The notes under the pieces: model-generated | What the model saw: only the letters and a program-made list of their open reading frames with translations | Databases searched by the model: none | Told to the model about the DNA's origin: nothing | Program-made: the position numbers and the translations under genes | Assembly (NCBI RefSeq): GCF_038595005.1 | Contig: NZ_CP151997.1 | Location: 2,046,001 to 2,110,000 of the forward strand | DNA: 64,000 bases | Source of the DNA: Chryseomicrobium sp. FSL W7-1435 | GTDB taxonomy: Bacteria > Bacillota > Bacilli > Bacillales_A > Planococcaceae | Direction: 5' to 3' | In this document: in pieces, positions 1-7,616 of the stretch | Position numbering within the stretch: position 1 is the first letter of the stretch | How the letters are laid out: each line of letters starts with the position of its first letter

Positions 1-277
1 ACTCCGTCACTTGCGGAATCAGGTCCATCTCACGCTTTTTGACGCGAATCTTAGTATTAATCGATTTATAGTCCGGATGGTACTTCCCGAATCGCTGGAC
101 TTCTTCATACGTCTCTTTCAGACGTGAAAATTCATGGACTACTCTTGCTACTTCAGGTGTCGAGTAGACATCCTGGTAGGCTTTATGATAGGCTGCAACG
201 ATTTCAGAAGTCATGATGAACTCATTCAGTTCATCGACATGATCTAAGATGTCGCTCCAGTCAGATGTCATCTGCAT
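1..277 (-). CDS. ylbF: YlbF-family protein, 5' part only (runs off the window)
   Basis: The reverse strand opens with ATG at 277-275, six bases after a GGGAGG ribosome binding site, and stays open for 92 codons to the window edge, so the C-terminus is missing. The piece around residues 50-66 (EEVQRFGKYHPDY) is the hallmark of the YlbF/YmcA family. In B. subtilis YlbF, YmcA and YaaT form a complex that controls RNase Y-dependent mRNA maturation and affects competence, biofilm and sporulation. Position beyond ylbC agrees with the B. subtilis order. It overlaps no other real gene. Confidence 0.88.
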   Translation of the reverse strand, partial: MQMTSDWSDILDHVDELNEFIMTSEIVAAYHKAYQDVYSTPEVARVVHEFSRLKETYEEVQRFGKYHPDYKSINTKIRVKKREMDLIPQVTE

Positions 278-329
278 GATGATCCCTCCCATTTCATCAT
301 ACCAAACTTTAGTAAAGGGGCAAACTATC

Positions 330-821
330 TTGCAATCCACTGAAACCATTCAAAGCTTTTACGAACAAGCTTCAGAAACTGAACAACACCTATTAACCTC
401 GTTCGTCCAAGGTCTTAAGGATAAACGACAAGGACTTTACACAACTTACATAAATGCAGCCTTTCAGTTTGATATCTCATTCCCTGAAGATACGTGTCGT
501 GTCGAAATGCCCGTTACCCCTTTGACCGTCAACTCATTTGGCATGCCACATGGCGGTATACTAGCAACTCTGATTGACAACGCGATGGGCTTCCTTGTCA
601 ATAAAGAGCTACGTCCCGTTGGTAAAGGTGCCGTTACTACAAATTTAACGATTCATTACACGAAGGCAACAACTGATGCTCATGTTTACAGTATTGCTTC
701 CTACTTGCACAAAGGCCGTCAAACGCTTGTGCTTGAAGGATCGGTTTATGATACACAAGGCACGCGAATAGCTTATGCAACAGGCTCTTTCTTTGTTATT
801 GATTTACCCACTCCTCAATAA
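330..821 (+). CDS. PaaI-type hotdog-fold thioesterase
   Basis: Predicted 163-residue protein. I start at TTG 330 because an AAAGGGG ribosome binding site lies 9 bases upstream; the frame is open further upstream but that part would overlap the ylbF start. The segment MPHGGILATLIDNAMG (near residues 71-86) is the classic hotdog thioesterase helix with the HGG loop, and the C-terminal half has the usual strand pattern (AVTTNLTIHYTKA). Such proteins hydrolyse acyl-CoA thioesters in the cytoplasm; the natural substrate cannot be read from sequence. Its last 26 bases overlap the end of the convergent MurE-like gene, and no terminator separates them. It is not part of the B. subtilis ylb cluster. 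Confidence 0.8.
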   Translation: MQSTETIQSFYEQASETEQHLLTSFVQGLKDKRQGLYTTYINAAFQFDISFPEDTCRVEMPVTPLTVNSFGMPHGGILATLIDNAMGFLVNKELRPVGKGAVTTNLTIHYTKATTDAHVYSIASYLHKGRQTLVLEGSVYDTQGTRIAYATGSFFVIDLPTPQ

Positions 822-2049
822 CAGAGCGATCAGTGTAAGGAATCTTAACTTCTCTATACTCAATGAAGGGTTCATTGCCTTTACCAGCAATGATAACGAT
901 ATCTCCTTGTTTACTAGTAGTAAGTGCGTACCAAATTGCGGCTCGTCTGTCTGCCAGGATGAGCGCGCTTGGTGCGCCTTTTTTAATGTCCAACAGTGGC
1001 TGTAAACTGTCTTCAAATCGTGGATTGTCCATTGTGATGATAACCCGGTTGCACTGGATTTCTGCTATTTGCCCTATTACTTCCCTTTTCGCGCGATCTC
1101 TATCTCCCCCACAGCCAATAATTAAAGTTTTACTCCCTTGGAATGAATCCACTAATTTTTGTAAAGCATCAGGCGTGTGAGCAAAATCAATCACTACCCT
1201 TACGTCTCCTATAGTAATTACTTCATAGCGACCTGGCGGAGAGGTTAGCTTTTTTTTCGTGTAGCTGAGTCGCAAAAATTCACAACAACTGACAGCTGTT
1301 GCTTCGTTTAATTTGTGCAAATCTGAAGTTGGTAATACAACAAGAGAATTTTTAGATTTTAGGCCCTGTAAATAAGCAGGTTTTGTGACCACGCAGCAGC
1401 TAGCCAATTGGACAATTTGTTGCTTCACGTCTAAGTAATGGTTGAATGAACCATGGTAGTCCAGGTGATCATGTGACACTTCATGGGCAACTATACAACT
1501 AAACGGAATATTGTTTAGCCGCCCCTCAACAAACCCAATCGAGGAAGCCTCTAACAAAATAATTTCACATCCTGATGCAACAGCTAATTTTGCAGCTTTT
1601 ATTAATTCTAGTAGTGGCAATGTTGTATTTGAGCTAAAGGCCTCTTTAACTTTTTCGCCTTTAATGCGAACTCCTAACGTCCCAATTGTAGCTACAGCAT
1701 AATGATCGGAAAGAAGTTGCTCTAAGTAATAGACAGTAGTTGTTTTGCCGTTAGTTCCCGTTACCCCTACCCAGTGATTAATCGAACGGCAACTAGAGAA
1801 GAAGTAACGTGTGTAATTTTCAATAACTAGTTGGGCATCAGTCACTTGTAACAAGAAGAGCGAAGAATTTTGAAAAGCTAGTTGAACTCCACAACTGGGT
1901 TTCGAGGAAAAATAGTGGGCATTTCTTTCATTAATTAAGATGGCATCTGCTTGATGTTTGGAGTGATCCGACAACGTTTCTAGACTATATGGGATTTCCG
2001 CAATGCTTGGCTTCCAATAGACAGAATCAATTACTAATGAAACAATCAT
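796..2049 (-). CDS. MurE-like Mur ligase family protein, shortened
   Basis: Mur ligases couple an amino acid to a UDP-MurNAc-peptide or similar carboxylate using ATP. Start chosen at ATG 2049 behind AAGGAAGTGG, giving 417 residues. The P-loop GTNGKTTT is at about 98-105, TTLP at 142-145, EASS at 167-170, HDHLDYH at 193-199 and a Lys in the YLDVK motif near 209 that would be carbamylated. The C-terminal domain has DFAHTPDAL (about 288), GCGGDRDR (about 312), DNPR (341-344; in E. coli MurE this motif reads meso-diaminopimelate) and KGNEP (about 390). True MurE is about 490 residues: here the stretch between the HDHLDYH motif and the PGRYEV segment is strongly shortened, so this is probably a paralogue and not the essential MurE. 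It is divergent from the aspartokinase-like gene with 81 bases between the starts at 2049 and 2131. Confidence 0.78.
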   Translation of the reverse strand: MIVSLVIDSVYWKPSIAEIPYSLETLSDHSKHQADAILINERNAHYFSSKPSCGVQLAFQNSSLFLLQVTDAQLVIENYTRYFFSSCRSINHWVGVTGTNGKTTTVYYLEQLLSDHYAVATIGTLGVRIKGEKVKEAFSSNTTLPLLELIKAAKLAVASGCEIILLEASSIGFVEGRLNNIPFSCIVAHEVSHDHLDYHGSFNHYLDVKQQIVQLASCCVVTKPAYLQGLKSKNSLVVLPTSDLHKLNEATAVSCCEFLRLSYTKKKLTSPPGRYEVITIGDVRVVIDFAHTPDALQKLVDSFQGSKTLIIGCGGDRDRAKREVIGQIAEIQCNRVIITMDNPRFEDSLQPLLDIKKGAPSALILADRRAAIWYALTTSKQGDIVIIAGKGNEPFIEYREVKIPYTDRSVIEEWVNQ

Positions 2050-2177
2050 CTTCCACTTCCTTACACAGATTAAGTGTTGATACATACAGTAATTTAGTAC
2101 GTGCACTACTATATGTCAGGAGGTGAAGGAATGGGAAAGCACATACCGTTGTCATCCACAAATACGGAGGATGGGCA

Positions 2178-2849
2178 ATGCAAACGGAAGAATCTAGACA
2201 ACAGGTTTTAGCAAAAATTAAAATGGCTGTTGATAGTGGCCATCACATAGTAGTCATTGTTTCGGCAATGGGTCGAAAAGGTGACCCCTATGCAACTGAC
2301 ACACTTCTTTCCCTCGCACCTTGGGAAGCGAGTTCAGCAGAACTTGAGTTAGTAAAGTGCAGTGGTGAATTCATATCAGCCTCCCTACTGACAGCTCTCA
2401 TCAAAACTAACGGAATTTCTTGCAATCTGCTTTATGGAACAAATGCTGGATTGGTTGGTGACAGCTTGCTACACCCTTCTCAAATGAAACATTGTGAAGA
2501 AAGTGTTCAGACATATTCTGTAACAGTAGTGCCAGGGTTTCATTATGTTACAAAAGAAGCTTATTTCACTACATTTGAACGAGGTGGGAGTGATTTTACT
2601 GCGTTATTATTTGCTCATTATTTTCAGTGCGAAGCAATTTTTTTCAAAGATGTGGAGGGTGCCTATTTTCCACCTGAATCTTCTTGCGTCGCAAAAAGTC
2701 TAACTCATCAACAACTCTGTGAACTTGAAGTCATCCAACAAAGAGCCGCCCAATTTGCCGCGAAACATAAAATACCGCTAACCATTCAGTCTTATTTGAC
2801 TGAAGGCAGCGGTACACTTATTCGGGATCTTCCTCAGCAAGCTCAATAA
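2178..2849 (+). CDS. Aspartokinase-like catalytic domain without ACT domains, 5' end frameshifted
   Basis: The 223 residues from ATG 2178 match the amino-acid kinase domain of aspartokinase: VSAMGRKGDPYATDTLLSL at the front, RGGSD near 138, KDVEG near 155 and a final GTLI. Family members continue into two ACT regulatory domains; this one stops 10 residues after GTLI, so feedback control by lysine or DAP is absent. In the same frame upstream, without any start codon, lies VVIHKYGGWA, which corresponds to the ATP-binding KFGGTS segment. A strong AGGAGGTGAAGG site precedes ATG 2131, but that ATG is in another frame and ends at 2211. One missing base near 2145 would explain this. ATG 2178 has its own chance GGAGG site 7 bases upstream. 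I take it as a decaying or repurposed gene. Its 3' end overlaps ylbC by 32 bases. Confidence 0.65.
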   Translation: MQTEESRQQVLAKIKMAVDSGHHIVVIVSAMGRKGDPYATDTLLSLAPWEASSAELELVKCSGEFISASLLTALIKTNGISCNLLYGTNAGLVGDSLLHPSQMKHCEESVQTYSVTVVPGFHYVTKEAYFTTFERGGSDFTALLFAHYFQCEAIFFKDVEGAYFPPESSCVAKSLTHQQLCELEVIQQRAAQFAAKHKIPLTIQSYLTEGSGTLIRDLPQQAQ

Positions 2850-3891
2850 AGTTTTGAGTATAAAATTGTGCAAATATACCCACACCTAAGTGTGTGTAAG
2901 AAGGTTCTAAAATGGTCTCCCTGTGCTCTTTTGAATTCATCCAACCATTAGCAGCCTCTATTGGATCACGGTATAGCGCAGCACTATTTCCACCTGCTTT
3001 TTCATAGGGAATGGAAAACTCTTTCAGCTTATCCTCGTACTTAGAGAGCTCAAACTCCTCTTGCATCACTGTCTCACTCTTAGCCAGTTCTTCACTGTAA
3101 CTCCGAGCAATCTGGGCAAGAGCCGGGTAAGGCTTCAACGGTTCCAAGTCATGGCGCATTCTATACAAATTCGTCAAATCAATTAATTCTCGTTCCGCTG
3201 CACGGTCGACAGCATTTTGAATCGTCGAGGTTGGGTACGTCATCTCGATCATTTCACCCTCATAGTACGTATCGTAAGCTCTGTGCATTAAAAGAACTTC
3301 AGGTGTAATAAATCTTACGCCCTCTAGCTCGTTGTCGAATGTATCAATATACAACTGGGCGAATAAACCTTCATATTGAACCAAGATTCGGCGTTGTGTA
3401 TCGGAAGGACTCAATGACAGGACATAGGTGCTGTCATTTAACTCCAGTCCGATTTCAGGAAGCACTAATGTGAACCTATAAATCTCTTCGAGTGATTGCC
3501 CCACCTTATAAGGATTGACCTGTGCATCTTCTCCGGCAGCATATACTTGATTAATGATGCCATCTTCTACACCCACCATTTGATAACTAATCACATCATG
3601 TTTATAAATATGCCATTCATAATTATACAAAGAAGGTTCGATTCGAAGTGGATCACCATAAGCCTTTCGCCATTCTTCAATTGGTTTCCCTACAAAAGTC
3701 GAGACTCCTTCTTTCGGTCGCGAAAAAACATTGTAATCAGGAGTTGAGTCTGTCAAATTCTCTTGAGGCAATACTTGTCCTGTTTGTCTTTCTTCTGTTA
3801 AAAGCTCATTTTCTTGAACCGGTTGATCAAATAAGACGAAAGCAAAGACAACTATAACTGCTGCTATAAATAACTTCGCTAAATTGTTCAT
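2818..3891 (-). CDS. ylbC: YlbC-like CAP-domain protein, membrane anchored
   Basis: Predicted 357 residues with an uncleaved-looking N-terminal membrane segment (about 4-22), an acidic linker, a CAP-associated N domain (GKPIEEWRKAYGDP near 68) and a C-terminal CAP/SCP domain from about 235 (ERELIDLTNLYRMRHDLEPL, then GWMNSKEHRETIL and HLGVGIF). The protein is expected outside the membrane; CAP domains of this type are common in Bacillales but their biochemical role is unknown. The gene has GGAGAGCAG upstream of ATG 3891. Synteny with ylbF and the cta cluster supports the YlbC name. It converges with and overlaps the aspartokinase-like gene. Confidence 0.85.
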   Translation of the reverse strand: MNNLAKLFIAAVIVVFAFVLFDQPVQENELLTEERQTGQVLPQENLTDSTPDYNVFSRPKEGVSTFVGKPIEEWRKAYGDPLRIEPSLYNYEWHIYKHDVISYQMVGVEDGIINQVYAAGEDAQVNPYKVGQSLEEIYRFTLVLPEIGLELNDSTYVLSLSPSDTQRRILVQYEGLFAQLYIDTFDNELEGVRFITPEVLLMHRAYDTYYEGEMIEMTYPTSTIQNAVDRAAERELIDLTNLYRMRHDLEPLKPYPALAQIARSYSEELAKSETVMQEEFELSKYEDKLKEFSIPYEKAGGNSAALYRDPIEAANGWMNSKEHRETILEPSYTHLGVGIFAQFYTQNFIELAEEDPE

Positions 3892-4023
3892 CTGCTCTCC
3901 TCCCTTTTCATTTTAGTATAGCAGTGAGCGCTGTTCTGACACAATGTTGTCATTGCATCAGATCATATTTTCCTATACTATTAAGTAGAAGAAATAGGGT
4001 GAAAACCTAAAGGAGGGTGTTCC

Positions 4024-4389
4024 ATGTATTTTGAAAATACTGGTCTAGAGAATTTAGTAGTGGATTTGAACCTACTGGATGACATTATGAACAAACATGG
4101 AATGGTTCGTGCTGGTGCATGGGACTATGAGCGTGCTACGTATGACAAGAAGTTTGTAATTCGTGAGGGCACATATTACCTTCGCGTGTTTACGTATACA
4201 ACGGATGGAGATGTCGGTGCACACGATGCGATGATGACTCTAATGAAGCCGGTTGTTGGAAAGCACTACTATCCACACGGTGTTGAATACGGAGAAGATG
4301 AAGTGTTCCCAAAACACTTACTAAAATCATGTGAACAAACGCTTGCAGCTATCCGTGCTGACTTACAAGCATTTGAGATTCGCGCATAA
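4024..4389 (+). CDS. YugN-like family protein (YlbA position)
   Basis: A 121-residue soluble protein starting at ATG 4024, 7 bases after AAGGAGGG. The tract AGAWDYERATYDKKF near residues 31-45 and the overall size fit the YugN-like family, whose function is unknown. In B. subtilis a YugN-like gene (ylbA) lies next to ctaG and ylbC, so this is probably its positional equivalent. No catalytic motif is evident. A simple hairpin terminator follows at once. Confidence 0.75.
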   Translation: MYFENTGLENLVVDLNLLDDIMNKHGMVRAGAWDYERATYDKKFVIREGTYYLRVFTYTTDGDVGAHDAMMTLMKPVVGKHYYPHGVEYGEDEVFPKHLLKSCEQTLAAIRADLQAFEIRA

Positions 4390-4397
4390 TTTGAAAG

Positions 4398-4424
4398 GAG
4401 TAGAGGTCACTCTACTCTTTTTTC
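4398..4424 (+). terminator. Rho-independent terminator after the YugN-like gene
   Basis: GAGTAGA at 4398-4404 pairs with TCTACTC at 4411-4417 and is followed by a run of six T. It lies 8 bases after the upstream stop codon and before the ribosome binding site of the next gene. Confidence 0.75.
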
Positions 4425-4451
4425 TTACCTACTTCTAAAGGAGCGCATGCA

Positions 4452-5513
4452 GTGAAAGTGAAACGAATCGATCGTACACTAGTACGAAATATTATTTTAC
4501 TAACTATCTTAGCTATTCTCGCACTTGTCATTTTGCCGGTCTCGGTACCTATCATTTTGGCATTACTTGTTGCCATTTTTGTTGAACCACTTGTACATTT
4601 TTCACAAAATCGCTTTAAGTTGAGCCGCAAAACTTCCGTAATAGTGAATTACACACTAACGTTCGGATTGTTTATCCTCTTATTTTACTTTATGATTACT
4701 TCATTAATTTCACGCATTATCGAATGGTCAAAAGCCTTCCCATCCTATCTAAATGATTTAGGCGGCATTTGGATCAATATTCAAAATAAATTATTTGATA
4801 TGACAGCTGGACTACCACTAGAAGTCGTAGAATCTATTCAACAAGAAGTTGATTCCACACTTACAAGTTTGCAACAATCGCTCCTTGCCATAGTGAACTA
4901 TGAAAATATTACGGCTTTACTTACTGAAATTCCAAATCTACTTGTTAGCTTCATTGTATTTTTAATTGCCTTATTCTTATTCATGCTCGACCTCCCTGCG
5001 TTACGCGGAAAATTTTTCAGTTATTTCTCCAATGAAACGGCAGATAAAGTACTCTTTATGTACTCTGGAATCAAACGTGTTATTTTTGGCTTTATGAAAG
5101 CGCAGGTTCTTGTCAGCTTTATTATTTTACTTGTTAGTTTGATTGGGCTCTACATTATTATTCCAGAATATGCTTTAGTAATGTCTATCTTCATTTGGAT
5201 CATTGATGTCATTCCTATTTTAGGCTCTATCATTGTCCTTGCTCCATGGGCCATTGGTGCATTTGCTATGGGAAACATTGCTCTAGGTACTAAACTCTCC
5301 ATACTAGCAGTTATCTTACTGATTATTCGACGTTCAGTTGAACCAAAAGTGATGGGTGCACAGATGGGCTTGTCCCCTCTAGCCGTGTTGATTGCGATGT
5401 TTATTGGAGCTAAATTATTTGGCTTGGTAGGCTTTATCGTAGGCCCATTGGTCGTTATCATTTTCACGACAGCTAAAGAAGCTGGCATTATTAAATTAGA
5501 TTTCAAACTATAG
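4452..5513 (+). CDS. AI-2E family transporter (UPF0118 permease)
   Basis: A 353-residue polytopic membrane protein. GTG 4452 is used because AAAGGAG lies 9 bases upstream. Two hydrophobic segments at about 12-45 and one at 60-85 are followed by an extracytoplasmic or amphipathic region, then about five more segments. The C-terminal motifs IWIIDVIPILGSIIVLAPWA and RRSVEPKVMGAQMGLSPL are diagnostic for the AI-2E/UPF0118 family. Characterised members move autoinducer-2 or exchange Na+ for H+, so the substrate here is open. The gene interrupts the ylb-cta order of B. subtilis and ends at a strong bidirectional terminator. Confidence 0.85.
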   Translation: MKVKRIDRTLVRNIILLTILAILALVILPVSVPIILALLVAIFVEPLVHFSQNRFKLSRKTSVIVNYTLTFGLFILLFYFMITSLISRIIEWSKAFPSYLNDLGGIWINIQNKLFDMTAGLPLEVVESIQQEVDSTLTSLQQSLLAIVNYENITALLTEIPNLLVSFIVFLIALFLFMLDLPALRGKFFSYFSNETADKVLFMYSGIKRVIFGFMKAQVLVSFIILLVSLIGLYIIIPEYALVMSIFIWIIDVIPILGSIIVLAPWAIGAFAMGNIALGTKLSILAVILLIIRRSVEPKVMGAQMGLSPLAVLIAMFIGAKLFGLVGFIVGPLVVIIFTTAKEAGIIKLDFKL

Positions 5514-5514
5514 T

Positions 5515-5552
5515 AAAAGCCTTTCCGATCAAAGTGATCGGAAAGGCTTTTT
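5515..5552. terminator. Bidirectional terminator between the AI-2E transporter and yozB
   Basis: AAAAGCCTTTCCGATC at 5515-5530 pairs perfectly with 5536-5551 around a 5-base loop, with T runs on both strands. The two flanking genes converge on it. Confidence 0.9.
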
Positions 5553-5553
5553 A

Positions 5554-6015
5554 TTAATTCCCTAATATTGCTTTAAAAAGTGAAGTCGTTTCTCCACCCG
5601 TATAGAATACGTAAAGAAGACAATAGACAGCGACTCCTGTAATAGCTACAAAAAACCAGACTACTGATGTAATTGGTCCCCATTTGCGATGTTTTTCGAT
5701 GTTGTTTTTGAGACCTAAGTAAAGTGTGGTAAGACCAAACACAGCACCTGTAGTCGCCAAAATAATATGGAAGATTAAAAATAGCGTGTAATAAATTTTG
5801 ATATCGTCTGGTCCACCAAATGCTGTGTTTCCAACAAAAAGTGTGCGCGATACGTAAATAATAAAGAATGTTAATGCGGATGCAGCAGCAGCTAGCATCG
5901 TTTTTTTATGTGCTTCAATTTTTCTTTGCTTGATCAAGTACCAGCCAATTGCGACTAGTATAGCACTGAGTACAATAAAAAATGTACTGATTGTTGGCAA
6001 TAAGGGTAGCGTCAT
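5554..6015 (-). CDS. yozB: DUF420 membrane protein (YozB / CtaM-like)
   Basis: A 153-residue protein with about five hydrophobic segments (7-26, 41-61, 74-97, 113-135 among them), an EKHRKWG motif near 111 and the conserved His/Arg pattern of the DUF420 family. Staphylococcal CtaM of this family is needed for function of an aa3-type oxidase, and the gene here sits directly upstream of the oxidase cluster on the same strand, 20 bases after ctaG, with AAGGAGAATTGG before ATG 6015. A role in copper or haem delivery to the oxidase is an inference from family and context. Confidence 0.8.
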   Translation of the reverse strand: MTLPLLPTISTFFIVLSAILVAIGWYLIKQRKIEAHKKTMLAAAASALTFFIIYVSRTLFVGNTAFGGPDDIKIYYTLFLIFHIILATTGAVFGLTTLYLGLKNNIEKHRKWGPITSVVWFFVAITGVAVYCLLYVFYTGGETTSLFKAILGN

Positions 6016-6035
6016 TCCAATTCTCCTTTAAGTCT

Positions 6036-6941
6036 TTATACTCTCGTTTGAAGATCGCGAATAGCTTGTTCTGTAATTTCATCTGCTCGGTCTTGCTCAT
6101 TACGGTACCAAGCAAAAAATACACTCGATAACAATACAGCATAAATGAGCTCTTGGATAATTTTCATAATGATTCCGCCAAGCTGTTGATCTTCATGAGC
6201 TGACATGCTTGTAAATAATTCTGGTCCAGATAAAGATAATTGGGAAAGAGTCGATGCTGGAACACAAAGCTCCATCGCTTTTTGCCAAGCATCTGCATCT
6301 GTATAAGTAGCATACATCGGGTCACTTGCAAAAATGATAAGCGCACAAGCGGGTGTAATTAATACGGCACTTCCTATAATAAATCCAATTTTTTTGAGCC
6401 CATGTAGCGTTTTTTGATTTTTCGTCACATCGACCACAGACCACCACATAAAGATGGCAGATAAGAATAACGCGAATGTCACTACGGTGTGTAAAATTTC
6501 ATTCATTTTGATTTGATCAAAAATTAATGGAATGTGGTAGAAAGAAAAGAATGCACTAAATACAACTAGCGCTAGCAATGGCTTTGTTACAAAATTAAAG
6601 GGTTTTGCAAAAAGCGGTTTGCTGAGAAGCGTCTCCCAAATCCACCATGGAATCCCTTTCATCAGGAGAATCGGAATTAATAGTAACAGTATAGCCATTT
6701 GTGCCATATGTACCGAGAATAAAATATGACCTATCAAGTCAACAGGTGATCCTTTGACGATGTACAGAAGTAGCATACTCCCTACAAAGTATGAACGTTC
6801 TGAAGATGTTACTGGCTCAGACACAGCAAAGCGATGACGTCCTGGTCCGGTGATATAGAAATAGCCCGCTGTGAGTAGAGCTAGAATAACAAATAGATAG
6901 GGACTCCAGTTTGCGACAAAACCGAATTCTGAAATTGACAA
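6036..6941 (-). CDS. ctaG: Cytochrome c oxidase assembly factor CtaG
   Basis: A 301-residue integral membrane protein of the caa3_CtaG family, required in B. subtilis for copper insertion and formation of active caa3 oxidase. About seven hydrophobic segments are visible, with the motif HILFSVHMAQM near 91-101, GIPWW, and FYHIP near 153. Start is TTG 6941 eight bases after an AGGTGAG site. The C-terminus is charged and cytoplasmic. It is separated from ctaF by an unusual 675 bp gap full of repeats, whereas in B. subtilis ctaF and ctaG are adjacent. Confidence 0.92.
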   Translation of the reverse strand: MSISEFGFVANWSPYLFVILALLTAGYFYITGPGRHRFAVSEPVTSSERSYFVGSMLLLYIVKGSPVDLIGHILFSVHMAQMAILLLLIPILLMKGIPWWIWETLLSKPLFAKPFNFVTKPLLALVVFSAFFSFYHIPLIFDQIKMNEILHTVVTFALFLSAIFMWWSVVDVTKNQKTLHGLKKIGFIIGSAVLITPACALIIFASDPMYATYTDADAWQKAMELCVPASTLSQLSLSGPELFTSMSAHEDQQLGGIIMKIIQELIYAVLLSSVFFAWYRNEQDRADEITEQAIRDLQTRV

Positions 6942-7257
6942 GGTATCTCACCTCTCCTTATGCAGTCACTACTTGTATTATAGCCCCGAAATGCGTTCAC
7001 ATCAATGAACAGGGAGTGAACATTCTTATTAGATGTGGAGCCGACTGGTCAGAAATTGTGCGAAATGACAGCGGAGCCCGTGAAGCGTGTTTTGCTTCAT
7101 GGGATGCGATGGCTTTTTGCGGGATTTCTAGGAGGCGCAACTCGATTTCATTCGAAGTCGAAACCCGATAACCCGAGATGTGGAGAACTCCACTCTAGAA
7201 CTTTTAATGTCGTCAATCTCTGACGCTACGGTAGTGAGTTCCAGGGGGAGCATACCG
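6942..7257. other. Non-coding gap between ctaG and ctaF, GC-richer remnant
   Basis: This is the first half of a 675 bp gap inside the oxidase cluster. Short open frames exist on both strands but none has a ribosome binding site or protein family likeness. Small hairpins occur, for example GAAGC...GCTTC near 7081-7097. Base composition from about 7030 on is visibly richer in G and C than the neighbouring genes, which is what old dispersed repeats in this order look like. Confidence 0.5.
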
Positions 7258-7348
7258 GAGCCTCCTCTTGGCATACGAGAAGCTTGCACTTCTCGCAGCC
7301 GAGGAGACTCACGACGCGCCCTCGGAAAGCAGCCCCTCCACTCAACTC
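7258..7348. repeat. GC-rich dispersed repeat with nested hairpins, copy 1
   Basis: GAGCCTCCTC at 7258-7267 pairs imperfectly with GAGGAGACTC at 7301-7310, and inside lies CGAGAAG (7276-7282) pairing with CTTCTCG (7289-7295). The right part, 7301-7336, reappears at 62303-62338 with only three differences in 36 bases. It carries no plausible coding frame. Confidence 0.7.
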
Positions 7349-7364
7349 TAGTCTTGGAAGAATC

Positions 7365-7576
7365 TGTACCTGTCACCCAATCAAATGAAGTGAAATAAAT
7401 AAATCCCAGCAGTTCCCAAAAGGTACCTGTCCCCCAAACAATTCCAACACATTTTATAAATATGTATATAATAACGCAAAAATCAGCTGTCAATTTGCAT
7501 GATGAATGAATAGTCATGAATGTCAGAATAGTGTTTGGGACAGGTACCTATAAAGATAGATATGGGACAGGTACCT
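7365..7576. repeat. GGTACCTGTCCC inverted repeat element
   Basis: Four copies of a 13-base word are seen: TGTACCTGTCACC at 7365, AGGTACCTGTCCC at 7421-7433, and the reverse complement GGGACAGGTACCT at 7537-7549 and 7564-7576. The second and third copies extend to a 17-19 base inverted pair (with the flanking AAAC/GTTT) around a 93-base AT-rich centre. No coding frame. The layout is that of a REP/MITE-like element; identity with a named family is not claimed. Confidence 0.7.
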
Positions 7577-7582
7577 ATAAAT

Positions 7583-7610
7583 AAAAAAAGACCCCCAAAC
7601 CGGGGGCCTT
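7583..7610 (-). terminator. Rho-independent terminator of the ctaCDEF operon
   Basis: On the reverse strand GGCCCCC and GGGGGTC form a GC-rich stem around GGTTT, followed by seven T. It lies 7 bases beyond the ctaF stop codon. Confidence 0.85.
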
Positions 7611-7616
7611 TCTCAC

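Noticed and set aside
7128-7517. 129-codon reverse frame in the ctaG-ctaF gap
   Set aside because: It lies over the GC-rich and GGTACC repeats, lacks a ribosome binding site and looks like no protein family; composition reflects the repeats.
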